Source: Adiantum capillus-veneris (taxonomy: Eukaryota; Streptophyta; Polypodiopsida; Polypodiales; Pteridaceae). From it: a stretch of DNA of 64,000 bases. Shown here piece by piece: positions 30,780 to 42,984 of the stretch. The position numbers and the translations under genes were made by a program. The stretch covers positions 75,149,912 to 75,213,911 of the forward strand of contig CM043963.1 of the NCBI GenBank assembly GCA_014529385.2, given 5' to 3'. The notes under the pieces are model-generated. The model searched no databases, had not been told where the DNA came from, and was given only the letters and a program-made list of their open reading frames with translations. Each line of letters begins with the position of its first letter. Positions within the stretch are counted from its first letter, which is position 1.

Positions 30780-33700
30780 TTAAGGATCGAGCAACTTTGC
30801 AAACAAAATTTCTAGTATGCTGACAATTTCAAAGCAATGAGCAAGAGTCTCAGCTTGACGAGAACATCTCAAACATCGAGACGATGCAATGTGACGAGAA
30901 TTCATGTAACAACTAAGAGGCAGTACCCTTGTAAGGCATTTCCACAAGAATAACCTCTCTTTCAAGGGAAGACTACTTTTCCAAATAGCTTGTAGCCTTT
31001 TCCGCCACCAACATGTTGGTTTATTCGTGTTCCATATTGCGTTGCAATGGTCAACAATGCAAGGATTAGGTTGAATCTTTTGATAGAGATGTTTGGCTGA
31101 AGTTTGCATGAGTGAAATCCCCATAATATGCCAATCCTTATCTCTATCACCCCACTGCAAGAGGAGGAACTAGTGAAAAGGAGTTACTACATCTCTTCAA
31201 TTGTGTGCCATAAGGGTGAAAATTGCAATCGAAGACCATATCTACTCACAACATTTGGAAAGGAAAGCACCTCACCATGATCATTGACCACATGCTCAAT
31301 TGTTCTTATATTCTTTTGAGAAACGAAGTATGCTCTACGGGGTTTTGTTTTAGATGGGGCTTAAAAAAAAGGCACTCCAATGCATACTTTCAAGTTTCAA
31401 ATATACTTTGTAACCTCTTTCCAAATTTCCAAAAGATATGAAGCAAAGAAATATCCTTGGATATGGCTTTGAACAACTTCCCAAACAGATGTTTGCCAAC
31501 TCTCCAAAAACTTTGTCATCCTTAGCACGCACATTGATGCTACATGCATCCAAGGTTGTTTTGTTGAATAAACTAGGGTAGAAAAGTCACTTTCCATGTC
31601 AATACATGGATATTGATATTAAGAATATTCGATTCTCCACATTTTTTTGAAGTAGATAACTCTTCTCCATAAACAATAATGTCAGCCCTTTCTTTTGTTG
31701 TTGCTCCAATATTCAGACATGAAAATATGGATTTTGTGTCAAGATCAATGTATTAACAAAAAAAGGAACAATATGTATGCAATTAGGATTGATTGAACAA
31801 TTCGAAGCCTCAAATGCAAAGATAAAGTAGAAAGATTCCAATAATGTATCTTTTGATGTATACGCTTCAAGAACCAACATGCTTGCTTGCAAGAGGAAAC
31901 AGACCATGCAAGTGGATATCCAAGATATCTGATTATGTCATTAGCAGGCATCACTTCACTTTGGCTAAGGAAGAGAGAGCCAATTTTTTGCTTCAAGCGG
32001 GAGTAATTTGGATTTGATAAAATTTTCTTTCAATCCAGGTGCTAATGCATACAATTCTAATGCATCCATAATTGCTTTGATATCATAAAGCTCATTTTTA
32101 GGCATAAATATTGTGTCATGTTTGTCTTGCAAATTGTTTTCTTGAAGGAAGAATTAATCTATGCAATTCATATGTTTGCAAATGTTTAATGATTCATATA
32201 CTTTAAGAAGGGGTACATACCAATTGCATACAATAATGCACTCACAAGTAAACAACATTCCTCATTTTAGTGCCAAATCCCAAGTGAGCCATAGTCATAG
32301 CAATAACATATTGAATCATATGCTTTTCCAATATCCACTTACATAAGCAAAATATCTTGCTTTGTGAATTTCACAGATTCAATGACCATGTATGCATTGG
32401 GTATATTATCTATTATTTGCCTTGGGGCACAAAACCATATTGAGCAATATGTAAGCCAGAATAAAGACACGTCTTCAAGCAATTGACCAACATATTTGCC
32501 ATCAATCTATAGATAATTATCAAAGTTAAGGGTTTCCATTGATCAAAACATTCACATAAAGATTTATTTGGTATAATTTTGACCAATCCCTCCTTCCATG
32601 ATGTATTGCGGTTCCCATGCATGGTTTATCATGACAAGGATCTTTTAACAAGTTCTAAATTGTAGCAAAAATTCCACTATTAAACCATCCCATCCATTTC
32701 CAACACCCCAAATGTTTAAGAATTTGATCCAATTCTTTTGATGTAAATATGCTGATATGGAACTATATGAGCCACAAATAAAGCTCTATAATGGAGTGGA
32801 AAAGGTTTGGAAAGCTTATTCTTATTAGGTGTCCATTTTCCAGATTCTAGCTTAACTCGCTTTATTGATTCATCTCGTTTATATTGATGTGAGTTTCTAA
32901 GCAATTAATTTGAGGAACATTCTTTATCCATAGATGCAGCTTGTTATGATCTAATTTGCCGTTTTCGTAGCTTGTATCGATCATTAATCATTAATAATTA
33001 TTTTTCTTGACTCAATTATTGGAATTCTCCCTCAAGCAGAGGCCTTGTATCTGCTAATTCATTGAATTGCTGGCATAATTCTTTTGTTACAATAGGTTCC
33101 TTGAGTTGCTCGTGCTGCATGAACCACTTCCCATAATTTCCAATGACAGATTTCATAGAATTATAGCTTCCACCATCTGGATGAAAGCTTCATCACGTCA
33201 CACATTATATGTCATGCATTAGGGGATGATACATATGTACAAGAGAATATATACATGGATAGAGCATAAGAAAAATCTAATTACCAAGCTTTGCCCATTG
33301 GCATATTACCATCACATGTAACATTTCCAAAAGAAGGGGGCTCGAAATGAACATCTACAACTAGTTGTGAAACATATCATTAACAAGAGCATCTTTATAT
33401 GAGTTTGCAATCACTCTATTGAAATGCATCTAAGATAACTCATAACTTACAATTAGAAGCAGGTGGTAGGAAGTTTCTTGAAATTGTAGGTTCTCAAACT
33501 GTAAAAGGCTTTTTGGTTTGTTGCTAAGCTTGAAGTGATTTGCCTTTAGAATTTACATTTTGATTTGATTGAGGTAGAATTTACATTTTGATTTGAATGA
33601 GGAACTTGAGATTTCTGCCTTTACCTTTACCAACCTGTGGCTTAAATTGCATAGAAAATTTACCTTCCTTCATCCTTGGTACTGAGGTGAGGCTAACTCA

Positions 33701-33920
33701 TCAGTGGGAACACAAGAAGCCTCATTATTTGTCTTACCACCAGAAGGAATGACAGAAGGTGGAGGATACAAATTAAGGCTAACTTATCAGTGGGAACACA
33801 AGAAACCTCATTATTTGTCTTAACACCGGAAGGAATGACAGAAGGTGGAGGCTACAAATTAACTTTAGAACACTCCTATTACATATGACCAAATTTTCCA
33901 CATTTTAGAACATACTCGTT
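30780..33920 (-). pseudogene. Decayed plant L1-type LINE (LINE-B copy 1)
   Basis: Minus strand order. Second half of a zinc knuckle near 33905-33865 (KCGKFGH then two stops then EC), as in plant L1 ORF1. RT pieces at 32622-32413 (WKEGLVKIIP, QWKPLTLIIIYRLMANML, QYGFVPQGK) and 31996-31745 (YLGYPLAWSVSSCKQ, LRLRIVQSI). A zf-RVT C-terminal domain at 31160-30780 (CWWRKRLQAIWKSSLPLKER, CLRCSRQAETLAHCF). Many stops and frameshifts. Confidence 0.78.
33690..33862 (-). repeat. 86-bp tandem duplication in LINE-B ORF1 region
   Basis: AGGCTAACT(C/T)ATCAGTGGG starts at 33690 and again at 33776. The two units differ at a few sites. Confidence 0.9.
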
Positions 33921-34569
33921 CAAACTTTTCTTATTTGAGCTTGAATGGTCTTTTACCAATAATAGGGTCATTTGAGTTTATCAGCCTTCAGAGTTGGGTT
34001 TACCAGTGTCCCACAATATGACAGCTCTCCTTCTGCAGACTCTGTTAAGCTCAATGGGTTTGATTCTGGAATTGGATAAACTCTACCCTTCACTGTCTAT
34101 CTTCAATCTTTGTTTGTATCCTATGTAAACCCCTCTGTGTTGTGTGTGTAGGAATGATTCTAGTCTCGGGCATAACCTACCCTCCTCAACCCCGACTCAA
34201 GCTTTTTTTTTTTGCAAAGCACAAAATTCTTTGATCTATAACATCTCAAGTGACACTCAGTTCTCTTGCTATGCATAAATGCATTAGTATTCTTGAGTGG
34301 GGTATTTATGAAGGTAATTTTTTCACCAGCAAGTTTACTTCGCATTTTATCTGCCCCGATCCCTTCAGAGGGTTAGATGATCTCCGATTCCGGGAATCTT
34401 TCCTGCTCGTGCCTTGCTAGTCCCTGTACCTGCTGTGTAATGCTTCTGATGTCCTTTCACTCCTTCCCTTTGCTTCTTCTTCTCGTTGCTTGTGAGTGCC
34501 TTGAAAATATCATTATCACCTCACCTCACCTCACCCTGAAGCATTGTTGCCGTGACGCCCTTTCTATAA

Positions 34570-34720
34570 CCAAGTGTGGTAGATTGGCTATGCCATTTCA
34601 TTTTCCTCTTCAATAACCCTCTTCAATAGCAGGTCTTGAGTTCAACTCCTCGGCTTGATCTTTATGGTCTCTGGGATAGTTTCCTACACGTTAAAACTCT
34701 CTTCTTCTTCTTTTACCACC
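34570..34720 (+). repeat. Possible tRNA-derived SINE
   Basis: GAGTTCAACTCC (34638-34649) matches a tRNA B box. A loose A-box-like GGTAGATTGGC precedes it by about 50 bp. A pyrimidine-rich stretch follows. Weak evidence. Confidence 0.3.
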
Positions 34721-35160
34721 CTCTGCTCTCACCCCTAGCCCTTGCCTCTCCTCTCAAACCCCCTCCCCTAGCCCTCTCCCTCGCCTCTAGCCCTCCCCCT
34801 ATCTAATAACCTCTCGTCCCCTCCCCTCGCCCTCGCCCTCCCCCTCCCCTATTCCCTCGCCCCTCACCCTTTCCCATTCCCTCGCCCCTCGCCCCTCGCC
34901 CCTAGCCCTAGCCCTCCCATTCCCCCTCGCCCTTGCCCTCGCCCTCGCCCTTGCCCTCCCCTATCCCCTATTCCCTCGCCCCTCTCCCTTTCCCATTCCC
35001 TAGCCCCTCGCCCTCGCCCTAGCCCTCCCCTATCCCCTCGCCCCTCCCTATTTCCTCGCCTCTCGCCCTAACCCTGTCCCCTCACCCTAGCCCTTCCCAG
35101 CGCCCTCGCCTCTTGAACTCCAATCCCCTCGCCTTCATCGCCCTCGCGCTCGCTCGCCAG
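34720..35160 (+). repeat. C-rich minisatellite-like leader of the orphan-gag unit (plus copy)
   Basis: About 440 bp of irregular CCCTCGCCC, CCCTAGCCC and CCCCTCGCC repeats. It is the counterpart, in opposite orientation, of the G-rich array at 5810-6170. Confidence 0.85.
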
Positions 35161-35389
35161 TGCTTTCTTAAAAAAAAATAAAAAAAATCAAAGGCGTTAC
35201 TTTCCTGCGAAAAGCACTTCCCAGCGAAAGGCGTTATTTTTCCTACGAAAAGCGAAAAGCAGATAGCATTTATTGAAGCTTTGGTACTCCATTCAGTCAG
35301 TCATCCATTACTGAAATTGATCTTGCCCTTGCTCCTGCTACAGTGAGACTCATCAATCAGTTGAAGATTCTTGGGCACAGTTTATCAAG

Positions 35390-37413
35390 ATGGTTCGTAC
35401 TCGGAATAGAGAGAAGCATCTCCAGTCCGAGGAAGAGTCCTCTGCCTCTGGGGATAGCTCTGACAGTAAATCAGATTATACTCCTAGTTCAGAGCAGCTT
35501 TCATAGGAATCTTCAGAGGAAGATTCACCCTAATCAGTCACTGCTGACAGGGTCACCACTCTCCAGGTGCCTCGCCCTTCTGGTGCCTCTCCCAGGTACC
35601 TTTACTAATGATATATCATTTACAGGTGCCGAACCCGGCACTCAAGTATGTGTTCTCTCAATAGCAAATGATACACTTGGGTCTTCAAAATTTGGCTCAG
35701 GCCGATTTGTCCTGCACAATCTCTACTGCCAAGCTAAGCTCCCTCTTGCTCACTTTTCCAAAGCTGAATGGTACTACACTTACAATGGAGGATATCAGAC
35801 AGGCTATGGGAATATTGACTGTGCTGGCACCTCTGCCCGCCACCAAAACTTTCTCGAATCTCTCACAAGAAGAAACTGCAAATGCCTGCCAGGAACTGTT
35901 GCTGGACTAACATGCAGACTATCACCGGAGTCAGTAGCTGTATTCAGTTTTACAATATTAGCGCGCACCGAAAAGAACAGGGGTTCCATCTTCTCCAAGT
36001 TCTCCAGCAATATGTGATGCTTTTTTTTGTCTCTACCACTGCCTGCCGTATCCATTTCACCATCTACTGTTTAAAGCGTTTCAGGACAGAGCAAAGCGTT
36101 TTCGGACTCAGCGTAAAGGGAAAGCGGAAAGCTTCAATTGCTATGCAGCCCCTATTATGTATTGGGTAGTGCAGATTATGCAGCAAAAGGAAGACGCAAC
36201 AGCTGTTCTCACCCTGCAAGATGATCCAAAAGAACAAGACCAAGGCCGTTCCAAAATGGCCAAAGGGAAAGGCATCTTGCGCAAGAGGGCAAAGGTACAA
36301 AAAGATTCGTCTGAGCAGCTAGCAACACTACCCTTCTCTGAATCACAGGTCAAAATATCTGACGTCCATACTACAACACCAATAGTGCGTATGTCTACTT
36401 CTGTGGCCACCTCAACTTTCACACCACCTCTTGTGAGTAGTGTTGCAGTCACTAAAACACAACCTCCAGTTGTGTCGGCAGCACCACGAACTACTCTTAG
36501 TGCAGGGGCACCTAGGGATATTGCAGGGGCATCTAGCTCTGGGACACCTACATCTGAACAGCATGACATATATGAGAATTTTGCGCCTCAGGCCGACAGA
36601 CTTTTAGATGCGGACAGAAGAGCCATTGCGACGATTATGAATGTAGCCCTCTCATTGCAAGGTAACAACGGTCTGCATCGCGCTTGCTATGACAGTATGC
36701 AAAGGGAAGTGCGCGCTCATCTTCAACGAGCGATGGATAGGGACATGTTAGTTGCTATGGCTCAAGATCGCATAAAAATCCTAACTCAACAAGTAGTGGA
36801 CCTCAAACATATTGTCCACACTTAGTAAAAACAGTTAAAAGAGGCAAATGATATGGCCGCAACAGTTCAGGACCTCTCTCCTGTGGTACATACATTGTGT
36901 CCCTCATGTGCCAAATACCAAATTGTAGCCATTTCACAGACAGTTACAACTACAGCTGCAGCTACAACTACAATCCCGGTTTCTACGCAAGTTCCTGCTA
37001 TGGCAACACAGATACAGACAGACGTTTCCAAAGCCCATTCAGGGAATTCTCAAACGACAGAGAAAACAAATCCTACCAATATGGAGTCTAAGCTAGCAGG
37101 ATCGGTCTCATCACAATTTCATGGACCCTCTATGGCATCCCCCTCCCAGTCCCCATCCTTTCCTTAGCACTTCTACGGCTTCCCTGGATTCCAACAACCT
37201 GTTCCACCCTCTCAGCCTACCTAGTCTTTTCCTGGGTTTCCACCCGCTCCACCTACGCACCCTACTCAGCCTGCTGCTCATGGGGTGGCTACTCCATACC
37301 CGATGTACCCTCCTCATGGCCAATACCCCTCACCATACACATGGCCTCCATCTCCTTACCCACCTTTCTATCAGCCTCCTCCTCCTCCTCCTCCATCATC
37401 CGACCACCAACAG
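35390..37413 (+). pseudogene. Orphan gag-like unit, plus copy: coding region
   Basis: The start at 35390 (MVRTRNREKHL) fits gag openings. Then: an acidic Ser-rich stretch with a TAG at about 35504; a helical segment LGLQNLAQADLS … LLLTFPKLNGTTLT (35668-35910); a lysine-rich patch and Ser/Thr/Pro-rich linker (36157-36560); a coiled coil (36560-36820: RAIATIMNVALSLQ, REVRAHLQRAMDRDM); and a Pro/Gln-rich tail (36853-37413; PPAPPTHPTQPAAHG, YQPPPPPPPSSDHQQ). From 36157 to 37413 the frame is continuous apart from TAG, TAA and TAG codons at positions where CAG/CAA would fit. No enzymatic domain was found. It is paralogous to 3375-5748 on the minus strand. Function unknown. Confidence 0.62.
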
Positions 37414-37990
37414 TAGATTGCCGATATTTCAGTTCTTCAGTTCCGCTGTCCGGGACGGGCAGCGGTCTTGTGGCGGGCAACCTGTAGCAGGCTACAGTGT
37501 CACTTTCACAGGACATTTAGTTTATAGTTGGTCTTTCGTCAGTTGGTCTTTGGTCCGGTCAGTTCATACTAGACAGACTCGCTGGGCAGAGACACGTGGC
37601 AGGGATACGGTGGTTTAGTGGACATCGTGGCCAGGTCACCACCGCCACCTAGTGGAGATAGACTTAGGTGATGTTCTTTATGAGCCGTTGGTGGCTCTTT
37701 ATGATTGTATATATGAGTAGTAGTTTTGGGTCAGAGGGCTGGTACGTGGTCGTCTAGAGTGAGTGAGTCTATACACAGAGCACGTCTTCACCATCCCTGC
37801 ACATCTGAGCCTCGACACCCCCATTGTACCTGTGAGTCCTGGGCTGGAGCTGAGTGTGTTGCCACGCCAGAGTTTGTATTAGTCTTTGAGATAGTCGAGT
37901 CATATGTTCTAGTCTGCTGTTGTGTCTTTGTGAGCTCTGTTGACGTCTATTGTTTCCTTTCTGTTCAGTCTGTTTGAGTGAGATTGTCAC
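37414..37990 (+). other. 3' flank of the orphan-gag unit
   Basis: Non-coding. Its first part (TTGTGGCGGGCAACCTGTAG, then CTAGACAGACT) matches the minus strand around 3480-3380, so the unit extends to at least about 37590. The rest holds nothing I recognise. Confidence 0.55.
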
Positions 37991-40240
37991 GCACATTGCA
38001 CCGAGGACCACCCACTGTAGAGAGCATGACACATTATCTGCGCTACACTAGCAAGAACATGCCTACGCAGGTCCAGAACATCGAAGCTTTTGTGTGTACA
38101 AAGCTTTGCCATTGACATCAAACACATACCTTTTTTGTGTGCATGAGTTCTCCACAAATGAGACAAAATGGCCGACATGAGAGAATCAAGACAATGGCAA
38201 GGCCAATGCAACAATGGCAAAAAGAACTGAACATAAGCCATGAGGATACTTTGAACGATTTGCAGGCAACATGCAATGGCCAAGTAGATAGCTTCCAGTA
38301 ATGCAGTTTGAAATTCAAGCGATGCATAACCCAATCCAGTTTTTGCGTGCAAGTGATATTTCATCCAATTGGATATCCCAAATGCCTGGTGATCACACTT
38401 GGAGAAACAATCTCACCAAGCCACAATAGAGTGCCAATCAGAAGAATGAAGTTGCAGAAGCTTCGATTTACGAAAGTTAACCTTAAGACCAGCTGCAAAC
38501 CCAAACAATTCCACAGCTTCCATAATCGCTTGAATATCACTCTGCTGATTGTGAGGCATAAACGACGAGTCATCCGCATAAGCCTGCCCAACAAAGGTAT
38601 GACCTGGGGGTAATTGCAAACCATGAAGATGCTTTGTGGAGGTCAAGTGATCAAGATACATCAACAAGGAGTGAGTGGCAATAGCATACAATAAAGCGCT
38701 AAAGGGGCAACCTTGCCTAACCAAACAATCAAGTGGCCATGATTCTGTCGATTCACCTTCCAGGATCCCCGAAGACGTACTACAAGCATACAAGAAATAA
38801 ACCACATTGGCCAATTTAGGACCAAACCCTAGACACCTCATCATGGCAACAATAAAGTCCCATTGCACAGCGTCAAAGGCCTTTTCAATGTCAACTTGCA
38901 TGACCAACACATCCTGCTGCGTGTACTTAGCATACTCCATGCCAATCATAACATCAGCCAAATTGTCCATAATTTGATGAGGAGGGATGAAACCATATTG
39001 AGCCTGATGAAGTCCTGTAAACATATGGTCCTTAATGTGATGCACCAACATTTTAGCCAATATCTTGTAAACCACTGGCATCAAAGTAATGGGCCGCCAA
39101 TGAGAGAATTGCTTGCAAAACGCTTGCTTGGGCAACAATTTAAGTAAACTCTCTTTCCATGATAATGGTAAATCCTGTTTCTCCCATGCTGCATTCAACA
39201 TGAAAATTAGGGGCTGTTTAAGAGAATCCCAAAAGGAGAGGAATAATTCCACAGTAAGTATGTCCCAACCGGGAGATCTCCAATGGCCCAATGCAAGCAA
39301 TGCACCATGCAATTCAGAATCATTGAGAGGATCCTCAAGGCATTGTGCATCCTGCGAAGACAGGATCGGATGAACATAAGAAAGCAACAATTAACGTGCT
39401 TGGCAAGCATCCGAAGATGGCTGAGATGGAGCAGCAAACACCTGCCGATAATGTGAGACCATAACATCAGCAAGTTCCTACTTCGAAGAAGTCCAAACAC
39501 CCGAGGGAAGCATAATCCGCTTAGTTGATTGCGAGACCCTTGTATGATGCAGGTGCTTAAAGGATTGCTTCGAAGCACAACCGTTATCCATAAAAGCCTG
39601 TTGACTACACGCGTCTGCCATTTAAAAATTTTTTGCTTATCATTTTGCTAAATACACACATAAGCTTCACATAATTCCAGCATTTTAGAGTCAAACAGGG
39701 GTTGCAAGTCAGCCAACTCTTACAGTCGTTAACAAACCTGTTTCGCATCAATGAAACAGGTTATATGTGTGCTGCATATAATGCGTGCCATAGTCACAAA
39801 TAACACTTTGTACACTCATGATAATGATACCAAGCAACATCTAAATCAATATACATGTGAGCCAACAGCGGGGGAATAATGTCGACAATCATGTGTCGAA
39901 AAACTTTATGAGTGAGATAGGAGTTGTTAACATGCAACAAGCGTTTCCTGCGAAGAGGCTGATCACAAAGAGACTGCCTAAAGTGCAAAGACAACAAAAG
40001 AGGATAACGGTCGAACAGTTGCAGGGCGTAATCTATTCTTATATCAAATTCAAATTCTTCATACTGTAGCCCATTAAGCAAGTACCAACAATCCAACAAT
40101 GCTCTGTAAGAAGAATGAGCAGCATGCTGAAAGGTAAATCCAGAAGTATTTGGATGCAAACAGCGCCATAGATTAATCATTTGAGCAAAGGCAAAAGAGA
40201 AGATCCCATTCGTTGTTCTGAGAACTCTTTCTCTTTCTAC
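37990..40240 (-). pseudogene. LINE-B copy 2 (endonuclease and RT)
   Basis: Minus strand. The endonuclease C-terminal part is at 40240-39800 (LWRCLHPNTSGFTF, RIDYALQ, DRYPLLLSLHF). The reverse transcriptase is a 325-aa ORF at 39390-38413 (WKESLLKLLPKQ, HWRPITLMPVVYKILAKML, QAQYGFIPPHQ, VDIEKAFDAVQWDF, RQGCPFSALLYAIAT, catalytic YADD, LKVNFRKSK). A post-RT segment is at 38364-37990 (LHYWKLSTWPLHV). Frameshifts separate these. ORF1 and the endonuclease start are missing. The domain set is that of plant L1-clade LINEs. Confidence 0.85.
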
Positions 40241-40812
40241 TTTCATTGTGAGAGGTCTATTGGACACTCCAAGTCAAGATTCTACCGCGACATGATAGGA
40301 ATTCAGTTCAAAACAGTTCACAGTTCACAATGGATTCGACACGGCCTGGCGGAGTTCCTCGCCTAGAGATATTGGCCCCAAAGACTGTGGCCCCTTTCGG
40401 TAATTCTTTTTATATTAATCTTTGAGCGATGTACAACTCCAGCGGGTGCTCTCTCTCAGACTCTCCATCCAGATGCTCTGCAGAGGGAGCCCCCTTGGGT
40501 TCTTTATAAAGGTTACAAGGGATGCTAAAAGCAGAGCCCCAAAAGCTTCAAAAAACAAAAGCTTCATAAAGCAATGCCTTGAAACTAGGCTTAAAATAAA
40601 GCAAGTTTCCCCCAAAAGCTCCTCAGCAATTGCGTAGCCTTTTTAGCTGCTTTTTCCTAGCGCAAAACGCGGAATTCCGTACAGCATGCCATGTTAGCCA
40701 GCTTCCGCAATTTACGCCGTGATTTCCGGAAATAGCTGTACTGCCAGCAGCATTTTCAACATGAAATTCGGGACTTCTGCCATGTCAGCCGGTGTGTGTG
40801 TGGTTTCTCCCA

Positions 40813-41948
40813 TCAGTGGGGTAAGTCAAATTTCCCGAATGTATCGCAAAGACCCCGTTTCACATGACCCATCAATTCTTCAAAAGAATTCAACTTCTGT
40901 TTCAAGCAGTAGTTTCGGATCTTTGTAGGAAGTCCGCAGCAAAACCGCTCAATCTGTTCCTTAAACAAGACCTTCATAAATGAAGAGGCTGGTAGAAAAG
41001 AGTTCCAAAATCTCTCGCAATAAGCGTCCAAAGAATCTCCCTTGGTCATCCGAAGATGATTCCAAGTAGTTCGTATATCTCGTTTGTACTCCCGAGTCAT
41101 CCAAGAAGAAATAAAAAAGCCTTTCAACCATTTAACCGGAGCTTCCTTTCTCAGTAGAAGAGTGAACCACCATGTTCGAGCATCACGGAACCCAGAAAAA
41201 GATTCAAATCGACTGTCCACCTTCTTTAAATTCTTTCATCTTCTTGCTTTTATCTTCGAGGAAGTCATATTGGTTGGCTTTAAAAAAAATGTTTCTTCTT
41301 CGCATAAGATGTGATCGTTGGAGTCCGAAGTATCTGAGGATGAGTCCTCGGTAGAAATGTCAAAAACTGGGCGAAATCTAGGCTTCTTTGCCTTTGTCTT
41401 GTCCTTTCTGAAGCTTTGCTTGTCCATGTCTTTCTGTGAGTACAGGTTCTGCTTTTCTGCACTCGTCTGTCTTTTTGGCTTTACTCCCTTCTTGAGAGTA
41501 AAAGCAATGGCCACACGCTATCTCGAGTAAATCGTATCAATCGGGTAATTCTTCAGGTGTATTACCAATCTCGGGTTCCTGAAGTACTTAATCAATCTGT
41601 TCACACATATGCCAATCTGCAGTTGACGTTTGTACTCCTTTTCTGGCAAACTTGTCCGAATTTTTTTTGGCCCAAATCTTCATTCTTTTCTTGAGTTCCC
41701 GCGCTGGATCTTCAACTTTTCTTTGCCTTCCCACCGAGAGGTATCATCTTTGTCAGATTCTTCACTAGAACTCATGTGTAATCTGGGATTTTTAATGGCT
41801 TTATGCTTTGTAAGAAAGAGCGATGAAGATGGGAGCGCACCCGATGCGCGATGTATGAAGGGTAGGAGTGGCTAATAAGTCCGGGGTCGGGAAACGGAGA
41901 TTCTTTCCCAAAAGCTGCGTGCGCTGTAAAAAGGATCGAATTTTCCAT
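40813..41948 (-). pseudogene. Gag of the short LTR element
   Basis: Start MENSILFTAHAAF at 41948, a lysine-rich middle part (41514-41236), and a retrotransposon-gag core at 41220-40813 (WWFTLLLRKEAPVKWLKGFF, TTWNHLRMTKGDSLDAYCER, RFCCGLPTKIRNYC). The pieces are in different frames. No zinc knuckle or protease follows before the 3' LTR. Confidence 0.75.
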
Positions 41949-41967
41949 AGAAGAAGAATCTTTCTGT

Positions 41968-41979
41968 GCTCTGATACCA
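41968..41979 (-). other. Primer-binding site, initiator-Met tRNA
   Basis: Minus strand TGGTATCAGAGC, one base from the LTR edge at 41981. The gag ATG follows 20 bp later at 41948. Confidence 0.9.
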
Positions 41980-42539
41980 CTGTAATAGACTTGGACACTC
42001 CAAGTCAAGATTCTATCGCAACACGACAGGAATTCAGTTCAAAACAGTTCACAGTTCACAACGGATTCGACATGGCCCGGCGGAGTTCCATGCCTAGAGA
42101 TATTGGCCCCAAAGACTGGCGCCCCTTTCGGTGTTTCTTTTTATATTAATCTTTGAGCAATGTACAACTCCCGTGGGTGCTCTCTTTCAGACTCTGCGTC
42201 CAGATGCTCTGCAAAGGGAGCCCACTTGGGTTCTTTATAAAGGTTACAAGGGATGCTAAAAGTAGAGCCCCAAAAGCTTCAAAAATCAAAAGCTTCATAA
42301 ATCAATGCCTCGAAACTAGGCTTAAAATAAAGCAAGTTTTCTCCAAAAGCTCCTCAGCAATTGCGTAGGCTTTTTAGCTGCTTTTCACGAGCGCAAAACA
42401 TGGAATTCCATACAGCATGCCACGTCAGCCAGCTTCACAATTTACGCCGCGATTTCCAAAATAGCCGTACTGCCACGGCAGCATTTTCAACATGAAATCC
42501 GGGATTGCTGCCACGTCAGCCTGTGTGTGTGTGTGGTTT

Positions 42540-42980
42540 CTCCTGCCCAAGTGGCTATGCCACGTCACCGGTTTGTGACAAGAAGATGAAGATGTGAGGC
42601 AAATGATGAAGATGTCTGCTGCGATGTCCACTAAAGGATACTTCATGAGTGTAGCAGCAGTTTGGGGTGTCCCAACCTCCGAGAGATCTCCATGGTAAAG
42701 TGCCGTCACGAGTGGTGTAGCAAACTGCTGTACTTCGGGCAATGTTGCCTGTATGGAGGTGATCGCCATGTTGAATAACAGAAAACGCAGGTGAAGGGTG
42801 AATCTCCGCGACAGAAACACTCCATGTTCCTTCGCTTGCCTTGCTGTTGTAGAAGCGCTGGCTGATTTGATCTTGGGAGAAGTACCCTCATGCAGGTGAA
42901 GCGCCTAGAACATGAAGAGCCTGTGCTCTGATACCATGTGAGAGTGCGTGTGTGCGGAAGCGTGAGAGAGGGGGGAGAGA
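42540..42980 (-). pseudogene. Start of another LTR element: primer-binding site and gag N-terminus
   Basis: Minus strand TGGTATCAGAGC at 42936-42925, one step inside an LTR edge (TGTGAGAGTGCG at 42937), followed by a gag-like ORF from 42769 (MAITSIQATLPEVQQF, VTALYHGDLSE). The ORF is cut near 42545 by the LTR of the short element. The LTR itself is interrupted after about 45 bp by LINE-A copy D and may continue right of 43850, where a minus-strand TATA-like stretch (CATATATACATATGG) is seen near 43955-43970. Confidence 0.6.
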
Positions 42981-42984
42981 GAGA

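Larger units (their letters stand above)
40247..42555 (-). mobile_element. Short LTR element with gag only
   Basis: LTRs at 40247-about 40825 and 41981-about 42555 (GGACACTCCAAGTCAAGATTC, GAATTCAGTTCAAAACAGTT and GATATTGGCCCCAAAGACTG shared). A primer-binding site lies at 41968-41979 on the minus strand. Only about 1.15 kb lies between the LTRs, and it encodes gag fragments, no protease or RT. The inner LTR limits are approximate and no clear target duplication was found. Confidence 0.8.

Noticed and set aside
36141-36569. 142-aa minus-strand ORF
   Set aside because: Antisense to the plus-strand orphan-gag coding region, which has a paralog supporting the plus frame.
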